5,091 nt of DNA from CAZIWX01 sp964543125. Its GTDB lineage: Bacteria > Fidelibacterota > UBA8477. The position numbers and the translations under genes are program-made. Positions 1-5,091 of this stretch are shown here, in pieces (positions within the stretch are counted from its first letter, which is position 1; the number at the start of each line of letters is the position of its first letter). A model generated the notes under the pieces. The model had not been told where the DNA came from. It was given only the letters and a program-made list of their open reading frames with translations, and made no database searches. The stretch is taken from contig CAZIWX010000154.1 in the NCBI GenBank assembly GCA_964543125.1, positions 1 through 5,091 of the forward strand, read 5' to 3'.

Positions 1-2868
1 GTTTTTACCGATAAGGGCGCTGCCTTTTTCATGACGCGCAGCGGGGTTTTTCAGGACAGTCCCTGGCACGGGCTGCGGGTGGCTCAGCGGCCCTATTTCA
101 AAGATTTTATCATTTATGCCGAGGGTGAGCGGTTGGAGCGATCAGCGGCAACGGTCACCGTCCGACCTGATTATCTGGTTCGCAAGTATCCGCGGCGGGG
201 CATTGAAATCACCTGGTCCCTGCTGGACACCAGCCGCGCCCTGGTGATCACCATCCGGTCTGAAAAACCGCGTCAATTTCAAATCCTGCCGGTATTGGAC
301 GGTGGAAGTCAGCCTGAAGATTTCACCCGGCTTGACCATACCCCAACTACTTTGAATTACCGGATCAATGCCTATCGGGACTTACCGGCCGGTTACCCTT
401 ATTTACAATTGTCATTTTCCGCGCCCTTTACGGTCCTGGATCGGGTTCCCGAAAACCCGGACCGGCCAAGCGGCTACGCCGTGGGTTGGCTAACTTTTCC
501 CAAATCGCGAACGCTGGCGGCACTGGTGCAGGTCAAGGCCATCCGGTTTACCTCTAACCGGATTTTACCGGACTCGATATCGGTTTTGATTGCCCGGCGG
601 AGTAGAAGAATCAGAAGCCGGCTGGAGCGGACACCGGTTAGCACCAATGAGCCAAACCTGGATCAGGCCGTCGCCTGGGCTCACGCAGCCCTGGACGCCC
701 TGGTTATGAACCAGATGGGACCGGGTATTTACGCGGGTTTGCCCTGGTTTGATGAATTCTGGGGGCGGGATGAATTTATTACCTTTGCCGGCGCGGTATT
801 AGTTAGCGGTGAGTTTGACCTGGCCCGGCACATCCTGAGCGCTTTCGCTGAACTTCAGGACCGGAATCCCCAAAGCCGCACCTACGGGCGCATTCCCAAC
901 CGGGCCCGGCCCACGGACATTATTTATAATACAACCGACGGTACACCCTGGTTTGTACGCGAAGTGTGGGACTATTACCGCTACACCGGGGATGCCGGTT
1001 TCCTGGATGAGATTTATCCGGCGATCAAACGGGCCGCCATCGGCGCTATCCAAAACCGGGTGGATGCCGACGGCCTGTTGACGCACCAAGACGCCGCTAC
1101 CTGGATGGATGCCCGCGGTCCCGACGGTCCCTGGTCGCCCCGGGGCAACCGGGCGGTGGAGATTCAGCAACTTTGGCTCACGCAACTGGAAATAACGGGT
1201 CGGGTAGCCCGGCTGGAGGGCGATACCCGGTTCGCGGAGAAATTGGACAAACTCCGGGAACGGGCCCGTTCTGCTTATGAACAGCTCTTTCGCGATCCCG
1301 AGTCGCACCGGTTGTTCGATCACCTGAATGCCGACGGGACACCGGATGTTCAGGTTCGACCCAACGCGCTTTTGGCGCCGCCGCTGCTGCCGGACCAGAC
1401 ATTCGACTGGGAGACATTCAAAGTTACCGCGCCCCAATTAGTGACGCGCAGCGGGGTTTTGTCCTTGGCGCAACAGGATCCCGATTTTCATCCCTACCAC
1501 CTGGCGCCGGCCTTGTATGTGAAAGATGCCGCTTATCACAACGGTATTATCTGGATGTGGAATGCCGGTCCCTGGATTTCCGCTGCCCTGGATTTTGCAC
1601 AATGGCGAATGGCTGATACGCTCTTTTCCAACCTGACGGAACAACTCCTGAAGCACGGTGCGGTAGGCACTCTGGCGGAAGTCTCCGATGCCTGGCCGCG
1701 GCCGGATGGCGCCGTACGTTTGTCCGGAACGGTTTCCCAGGCCTGGAGTCTGGGCGAGTATCTGCGGGCTTTCTACCAGGACATTTTAGGCTTCCGGCCC
1801 TTCGTGAACAGCGACGAACGCAAAAAGCTGACACTGCGGCCGCGGCTGCTGCCCGGTTTACACGAGGTGCGTTTCACGGGTTACGCCTTCAGCGATTCGT
1901 TTGCGGTGAACTACCTGGAAAAAAATGACGCCTTCGTGGTTGCGGTGCAGCGGCGCGCTGCCACTCCCCTGGAATTATCCCTCAATTTGGTTGCAGGGGA
2001 TATGGAATACCGGCTTACCGGCCAATGGAGCACCAACAGCTTACAAATTCGGTTTGAAAAGCAGATGCACCAATGGACGGCGCCGGAGGCTTTTGAACAT
2101 CAAGTGATCAGACGAAAGCCTGTTATTTATCCGGAAAATTCGGTGAAAATATGTCTAGTTGACACCAACCTGGCCGTACCGGCGCTGAAAGGACCCGGCC
2201 ACCGGTTGTTGCGGCAAGCCGAAGTGGTGCGGGCAGGCGCTCCGGGGCGTCTGATTTTTGAAAAAGACGATCCCGTAGGTGACGATCGCGGAGCCGGCGG
2301 ACATTTCACCTATCCGCGGAATCGGCAATTTCAGCCCGGAATTGCCGACCTGACCCACCTGCGGATTTGGGAAAATCCGGATGCACTAACCTTTGAACTG
2401 ACCTTCCGCAAGCTGGTGGATCCGGGCTGGCACCCGGAGTATGGGTATCAGTTGACCTATGCGGCGATCGGGTTGGATTCCGGTCCGGGTGGCACTCACA
2501 CAATCGGTAAAAATGGGCGAACCACTTTTCCCGGTAATTTCAGGGCAAATCGCATAATCTATGTGAGTGGCGGGATTCAGGTCGTGGATGAGTCAAAAAA
2601 AATCCTGGTCGAATATATGCCCCATGACAAATCAGGCACTATCGGTGATGTTAAGCAGCATACAGTGCACTTCAGTCTGCCCCACAACCTGTTTCCGGCT
2701 GATTTGCAGGCTGCGGAATGGGTCGTTGCGGTGGGTTTGCAGGATGATCATGGCGGGGCCGGGCTGGGGGACTTCCGCTCCGTTGCAGCGGGTGCGAGCG
2801 AATGGTCGGGCGGGGGCAAAACCAATCCGGCGGAGGGGAATGTGTACGATTGGCTTTTAGAAAAATAA
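1..2868 (+). CDS. Glycogen debranching-type glycosidase with C-terminal glucodextranase-like module (5' end missing)
   Basis: This is probably an alpha-glucan debranching enzyme cleaving alpha-1,6 (or related) glucosidic bonds outside the cytoplasm. The frame is open to base 1, giving 955 residues. The ATG at 31 is unlikely to be the start: the codons before it (VFTDKGAAFF) continue the N-terminal domain and no good ribosome site precedes it. Domains in order are: an N-terminal beta domain (to about base 640); an (alpha/alpha)6 GDE_C-type catalytic domain (about 655-1800); a beta region (about 1800-2110); a linker; and a Glucodextran_C-like module (about 2248-2865). Seen motifs are GLPWFDEFWGRDEF (736-777), TWMDAR (1099-1116), AVEIQQLW (1153-1176), YHNGIIWMW (1534-1560) and SQAWSLGEYLRAF (from 1735). 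By family analogy the acid may be the Asp at 1108-1110 and the base the Glu at 1678-1680; this is inference. The module opens with DDPVGDDRGAGGHFTYP (from 2266). Archaeal-type debranching enzymes are usually about 600-700 residues, so this one is longer. Substrate and any signal peptide are not visible. Confidence 0.85.
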   Translation, partial: VFTDKGAAFFMTRSGVFQDSPWHGLRVAQRPYFKDFIIYAEGERLERSAATVTVRPDYLVRKYPRRGIEITWSLLDTSRALVITIRSEKPRQFQILPVLDGGSQPEDFTRLDHTPTTLNYRINAYRDLPAGYPYLQLSFSAPFTVLDRVPENPDRPSGYAVGWLTFPKSRTLAALVQVKAIRFTSNRILPDSISVLIARRSRRIRSRLERTPVSTNEPNLDQAVAWAHAALDALVMNQMGPGIYAGLPWFDEFWGRDEFITFAGAVLVSGEFDLARHILSAFAELQDRNPQSRTYGRIPNRARPTDIIYNTTDGTPWFVREVWDYYRYTGDAGFLDEIYPAIKRAAIGAIQNRVDADGLLTHQDAATWMDARGPDGPWSPRGNRAVEIQQLWLTQLEITGRVARLEGDTRFAEKLDKLRERARSAYEQLFRDPESHRLFDHLNADGTPDVQVRPNALLAPPLLPDQTFDWETFKVTAPQLVTRSGVLSLAQQDPDFHPYHLAPALYVKDAAYHNGIIWMWNAGPWISAALDFAQWRMADTLFSNLTEQLLKHGAVGTLAEVSDAWPRPDGAVRLSGTVSQAWSLGEYLRAFYQDILGFRPFVNSDERKKLTLRPRLLPGLHEVRFTGYAFSDSFAVNYLEKNDAFVVAVQRRAATPLELSLNLVAGDMEYRLTGQWSTNSLQIRFEKQMHQWTAPEAFEHQVIRRKPVIYPENSVKICLVDTNLAVPALKGPGHRLLRQAEVVRAGAPGRLIFEKDDPVGDDRGAGGHFTYPRNRQFQPGIADLTHLRIWENPDALTFELTFRKLVDPGWHPEYGYQLTYAAIGLDSGPGGTHTIGKNGRTTFPGNFRANRIIYVSGGIQVVDESKKILVEYMPHDKSGTIGDVKQHTVHFSLPHNLFPADLQAAEWVVAVGLQDDHGGAGLGDFRSVAAGASEWSGGGKTNPAEGNVYDWLLEK
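32..50 (+). repeat. Direct repeat copy 1 (19 bases) inside the glycosidase gene
   Basis: The 19 bases tgacgcgcagcggggtttt occur exactly here and again at 1442-1460. Both copies are in the same reading frame and encode TRSGV, preceded by Met here and Val in the second copy. This copy lies in the N-terminal beta domain near the left edge of the window. Confidence 0.9.
1442..1460 (+). repeat. Direct repeat copy 2 (19 bases) inside the glycosidase gene
   Basis: This is an exact copy of bases 32-50, 1410 bases downstream and in frame. It encodes the TRSGV of LVTRSGVLSL. It lies in a stretch of the catalytic domain just before the YHNG motif, where family members often carry an LxTxxGLxSL-like sequence, so this copy fits its protein context well. 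Confidence 0.9.
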
Positions 2869-2962
2869 CTTACCCGTTCCCGTACTCTTTTTGTACTCGA
2901 TGCCCGTCATTTCACATCTGCTTTCTCAGCCCGATTTTTCTATTTTAGCGCTCAAGCTGACG

Positions 2963-3006
2963 AAGGAGTTGCTTACATGAATCTGAATACAGGGGCGCCA
3001 CGGTGA
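2963..3006 (+). CDS. Nine-codon reading frame with strong ribosome-binding site (possible leader peptide or gene remnant)
   Basis: An AAGGAG at 2963-2968 sits eight bases before an ATG at 2977, a textbook spacing and the best ribosome site in the window. The frame reads MNLNTGAPR and stops at 3004-3006. The TGA stop overlaps a GTG (3003-3005) that opens a 67-codon frame. The peptide is too short to assign. It could be a leader peptide, the stump of a decayed gene, or chance. The coding frame itself spans 2977-3006; the rest of the interval is the ribosome site and spacer. Confidence 0.2.
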
Positions 3007-3014
3007 CATTTTTT

Positions 3015-3077
3015 ATACAATCCGGTTTTGAGCCACCCTTGCTTACCATGGCCGGCACAGCCGCCGGCCGGTTGTAT
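3015..3077. repeat. Nested inverted repeats (possible alternative hairpins)
   Basis: The outer arms atacaa-t-ccgg (3015-3025) and ccggttgtat (3068-3077) are complementary apart from one bulged T. Inside them, ggccggc (3050-3056) and gccggcc (3063-3069) form a perfect seven-base stem around a six-base loop. The two stems share bases 3068-3069, so they overlap slightly and could compete for those bases in RNA. No run of T follows, so this is not a standard terminator. Function is unknown. Confidence 0.45.
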
Positions 3078-3179
3078 CAACCCGGTACTAAATGGAAAAG
3101 CGACGACCTTGGCAACTTGCTTTCAGCTTTACCTGATATTTCAGGGGAAGTTCTGACAATTAAATGTCTTGTATACATT

Positions 3180-3207
3180 TTTACATGCTGTACAGTGAAG
3201 CTATAAA
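3180..3207 (+). promoter_or_regulatory. Candidate sigma70-like promoter for the T9SS-sorted protein gene
   Basis: TTTACA (3180-3185) and TATAAA (3202-3207) each match five of six bases of the classic -35 and -10 hexamers, with a 16-base spacer. Transcription would begin near 3214, leaving about 75 bases before the ATG at 3290. The AT-rich dyad aaatgt/acattt (3162-3180) touches the -35 box and could be an operator. In AT-rich DNA such matches arise by chance, and promoter consensus differs in Bacteroidetes, so this is tentative. Confidence 0.35.
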
Positions 3208-3215
3208 AAAGGGGT

Positions 3216-3293
3216 ATGATGTACTTAATCATTCGGGCGCTAACCGGTCTAAGGGCTACAAGTATCGGCATAACTGTTTATGATGAAAAATGA
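3216..3293 (+). CDS. Possible 25-residue upstream peptide overlapping the next gene start
   Basis: The frame starts with two ATG codons (3216 and 3219), reads MMYLIIRALTGLRATSIGITVYDEK, and ends in TGA at 3291-3293. The stop overlaps the downstream ATG (3290-3292) as ATGA, the arrangement typical of translational coupling. The purine stretch aaaaaagggg (3205-3214) lies close upstream, but spacing to either ATG is short (one or four bases). The peptide matches nothing I know. It could couple translation to the next gene, which lacks a ribosome site of its own, or be chance. Confidence 0.2.
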   Translation: MMYLIIRALTGLRATSIGITVYDEK

Positions 3294-5023
3294 AATCCGC
3301 TAAAAAAAGAATAGAAAAAGTGTCTCCCTGCCTGTTGCTTGTGATTATATCGTTTTTTTCACCATTTCGAGGATTTGCAGACTGGGGCACTTCTCTGGAT
3401 AATCAACTCGAAATCAGTCCCTTCGGTTCTACTTATCCGGGGATTGTATCAGTAGGTGACAATGGATACTGGGTTGGTTTGCACTATTACAGCAATTCTG
3501 CCCACATCCAACACATTTCGTGTGATGGGAATATCTACTATTCTCCGTATCCGTTTCGATTCTTTTGGACTTCCAATCATCTTGCAAATGCTTCAATCAA
3601 TATGATCCCGGATGGCGCTGGAGGGGTGATTTGTTCATTTCTAGAAACCGTATCCGTAGATACTATTGATTTTAGTTATATCGTTGAGAAGGGAAGAACT
3701 AGATTACAACACATCGATTCAGATGGAAATTTGCTGTGGGGTATTGATACAATTCCACTTTGGCTTGATTGTGATACAACTTTTCAAGGGGGTGGTCAGA
3801 TCGTTTCAGGGTCAGATGGAGATACTTACGTGTTATGGATAGAAAGTGATACAGCACTCTACATCCCACCAGAGCAGAATCCGTTATTCGCGTATCTTCA
3901 ACGATTAAGCTTTTGGGGAGATAAAATGCTGGGGCCATCCGGACTTCTGATCGCTTCAGAGGTTGATGCGGGATTGGTGAGTATGGTTTCTGATAATTCT
4001 GGTGGTGTGATCGCTACTTGGCCTAATCAGTATTTTCAATGTTATGACAGCACAGGTGTTGCACAATGGGCTGAACCCGTTTACCTGCCAGGATTCACTC
4101 CGGATGCAATTAAAAGTGATGGTGTAGGAGGGCTTTTTGTCGTCGGACGCTATAGGGATCAAGCTGTTAACTATCCTTACCAACACCAGATCAGGGCTCA
4201 ACACATCGATTCACGGGGACAAGTTTCCTGGAGCCCAGTTAGTGGTGTTGTTGCCGTGGATAGTCTCATGCTTCCTGCTAGGTTTTACGGAGCGATGCAG
4301 GGTTTGCCCGACACCACATTGGTTATTGGTTGGCATGAAGAGGTTCAATATAATCCCTACTTGTTCAGGGGATATCTACAAGCGATAAATTGCCAAGGGC
4401 ATGTTTTATATGATGGACGAGGCGTCCCTTTAGATACGACCCAATTATCAACGCCCATATATAATCTTGTCCAATCGACACAGGATTCATCGGTTCTTGC
4501 AGTGTGGTCAGGAGGTGATTCCACGCTTTGGGTTCAAAAATATGATCATTTGCTCCATCCAATCTGGGATCAGAATGTTAAGATTGCTGAAGCGGTAGAA
4601 AGTAAATCACAAGCAACCCCCGATGGGGCTGGAGGGGTAGTAGTGGTCTGGGACAATGGTCCGAATGGTCTCGATGGTGCATTTGCCCAACAAGTTAATG
4701 CGAATGGCGAACTGGGAGTTGTTTTAAATGATCTGAATCCGGATAAAACCGTCGTGCCATCAACCACCAAATTACTTGATCCCTATCCTAATCCATTCAA
4801 CAGTCAAATTATTATTCCCTACACTTTATCTAAGGCAGCGCCTTTGGCTTTCACAATTTACAATGTATTGGGTCAGGAAGTGTGGCAGTCGAAAAATCAA
4901 AATCACTCGCCGGGAACTTATTCCGTAACCTGGTATGCAGACGATGTGAGCAGTGGGGTTTATTTCGTCAGGTTATCGTCTGATCATATTCAGTCAACAC
5001 GGAAGATTTTATTAATCAAATAG
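3290..5023 (+). CDS. Secreted beta-propeller-like repeat protein with T9SS C-terminal sorting domain
   Basis: This is a complete 577-residue exported protein of unknown specific function. Residues 1-30 form a Sec signal peptide: a basic start (KSAKKRIEK), a hydrophobic core (CLLLVIISFF), and probable cleavage after GFA. Residues about 50-478 hold seven or eight degenerate repeats of the form DGxGGhhhhW ... hQxIDxxGxxxW. Clear examples are PDGAGGV (108-114 and 445-450), LQHIDSDGNLLW (139-150), AQHIDSRGQVSW (303-314) and AQQVNANGELG (466-476). Such repeats probably fold as a beta-propeller. Residues about 495-577 match the type IX secretion sorting domain: DPYPNPFN (497-504), IYNVLGQEVW (523-532), SSGVYFVRL (554-562) and the end RKILLIK. 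The protein should cross the outer membrane through T9SS and be anchored or released. The start is fixed by in-frame stops just upstream (3281-3286). No Shine-Dalgarno site is seen, only A-rich sequence, as is common in Bacteroidetes. No catalytic motif was recognised; ligand binding or adhesion is a guess. Confidence 0.85.
   Translation: MKSAKKRIEKVSPCLLLVIISFFSPFRGFADWGTSLDNQLEISPFGSTYPGIVSVGDNGYWVGLHYYSNSAHIQHISCDGNIYYSPYPFRFFWTSNHLANASINMIPDGAGGVICSFLETVSVDTIDFSYIVEKGRTRLQHIDSDGNLLWGIDTIPLWLDCDTTFQGGGQIVSGSDGDTYVLWIESDTALYIPPEQNPLFAYLQRLSFWGDKMLGPSGLLIASEVDAGLVSMVSDNSGGVIATWPNQYFQCYDSTGVAQWAEPVYLPGFTPDAIKSDGVGGLFVVGRYRDQAVNYPYQHQIRAQHIDSRGQVSWSPVSGVVAVDSLMLPARFYGAMQGLPDTTLVIGWHEEVQYNPYLFRGYLQAINCQGHVLYDGRGVPLDTTQLSTPIYNLVQSTQDSSVLAVWSGGDSTLWVQKYDHLLHPIWDQNVKIAEAVESKSQATPDGAGGVVVVWDNGPNGLDGAFAQQVNANGELGVVLNDLNPDKTVVPSTTKLLDPYPNPFNSQIIIPYTLSKAAPLAFTIYNVLGQEVWQSKNQNHSPGTYSVTWYADDVSSGVYFVRLSSDHIQSTRKILLIK
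3707..3721 (+). repeat. 15-base direct repeat copy 1 coding for the repeat-unit core QHIDS
   Basis: The sequence caacacatcgattca is identical here and at 4199-4213, in frame both times, encoding QHIDS of the propeller-like repeats. It is a nucleotide-level trace of how the repeat units arose or exchange sequence. Confidence 0.8.
4199..4213 (+). repeat. 15-base direct repeat copy 2 coding for the repeat-unit core QHIDS
   Basis: This is the exact counterpart of 3707-3721, 492 bases downstream, in the AQHIDSRG repeat unit. A second similar pair lies around PDGAGGV (gatggcgctggaggggt near 3612 and gatggggctggaggggt near 4622), differing at one base. Confidence 0.8.
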
Positions 5024-5051
5024 CAGCTACACTTAATAAGCCTTACTCTGT

Positions 5052-5091
5052 GAGCCGTCAGTGGTCTGGTATCAGTAACGGCTCCTTGTTT
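5052..5091 (+). terminator. Probable rho-independent terminator after the T9SS-sorted protein gene (cut by the window edge)
   Basis: Gagccgt (5052-5058) and acggctc (5078-5084) form a perfect seven-base stem. The 19-base loop may contain a minor ctg/cag pairing. A T-rich tail (cttgttt) follows and runs off the window. The stem starts 29 bases after the stop codon. The long loop and the incomplete tail keep confidence moderate. Confidence 0.55.

Larger units (their letters stand above)
2869..3289. other. Intergenic spacer, structured, no convincing gene
   Basis: These 421 bases separate the two genes. No clear terminator follows the first gene: the only nearby repetition is a direct repeat of gtactc around five T (about 2881-2897), which does not fold. 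Contents from left to right are: a Shine-Dalgarno site with a nine-codon frame (2963-3006); a GC-rich inverted-repeat block (3015-3077); a small perfect hairpin, cctga-tatt-tcagg (3132-3145); an AT-rich dyad, aaatgt/acattt (3162-3167 and 3175-3180); a promoter-like pair (3180-3207); and a 25-codon frame overlapping the next start. A GTG-started frame of 67 codons (3003-3206) crosses most of it but resembles no family I know. Confidence 0.6.

Noticed and set aside
31..33. ATG as the start codon of the glycosidase gene
   Set aside because: The frame is open to base 1 and the residues before the ATG look like part of the N-terminal domain. There is no good ribosome site, and an exported enzyme would need a signal peptide, which is not found after this Met.
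799..1437. 212-codon frame on the minus strand
   Set aside because: It lies wholly inside the catalytic domain of the glycosidase, which has strong family motifs in the forward frame. The antisense frame has low-complexity Pro/Gly/Arg content typical of GC-rich shadow frames.
2881..2897. Terminator after the glycosidase gene
   Set aside because: Gtactc-ttttt-gtactc is a direct repeat, not an inverted one. Only a four-base gtac self-complementary pairing is possible, too weak for a terminator.
3153..3179. Alternative promoter CTGACA with TATACA or TACATT
   Set aside because: The spacers would be 13 or 15 bases, too short. The TTTACA/TATAAA pair downstream fits better.
3003..3206. 67-codon GTG-started frame as a real gene
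   Set aside because: It has no ribosome site at the proper distance and no recognisable family. It overlaps inverted repeats and the -10 element, and its Cys-rich end looks non-coding.
3077..3271. Minus-strand frame of 64 codons in the spacer
   Set aside because: It has no ribosome site or family resemblance and overlaps the promoter and hairpin elements.

Overview
The window holds two protein-coding genes on the + strand, separated by a 421-base spacer. No RNA gene, insertion sequence, CRISPR array or phage feature could be supported. The second gene ends in a type IX secretion (Por) C-terminal sorting domain with a PYPNPFN motif and a Lys-rich end. That points to the Fibrobacteres-Chlorobi-Bacteroidetes (FCB) group or an allied candidate phylum of the Ignavibacteria, Calditrichaeota, KSB1 or Marinimicrobia kind. 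The exact lineage cannot be read from 5 kb.

Region 1 (1-2868) is the 3' part of a large glycosidase gene whose true start lies before the window. It combines an N-terminal beta domain, an (alpha/alpha)6 catalytic domain of the glycogen-debranching (amylo-alpha-1,6-glucosidase, GDE_C) type, a short beta region, and a C-terminal module like domain D of glucodextranase (Glucodextran_C). That module is usual in exported amylolytic enzymes, so this is probably an envelope or secreted alpha-glucan debranching enzyme and not a cytoplasmic glycogen enzyme.

Region 2 (2869-3289) has no convincing gene. It contains a good Shine-Dalgarno site in front of a nine-codon reading frame, several inverted repeats, a plausible sigma70-like promoter (3180-3207), and a 25-codon frame whose stop overlaps the start of the next gene.

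Region 3 (3290-5023) encodes a complete 577-residue exported protein. It has a Sec signal peptide, about seven or eight degenerate beta-propeller-like repeats, and the T9SS sorting domain. Its DNA is visibly more AT-rich than gene 1. A probable rho-independent terminator begins at 5052 and runs to the window edge.

Both products probably act outside the cytoplasm, but nothing in the sequence shows that they work together. The spacer, the internal promoter and the composition shift argue for separate transcription. I found no clear sign of a new biological system. The points most worth checking are the domain fusion in gene 1, its exact 19-base internal repeat, and the structured spacer with tiny overlapping reading frames.
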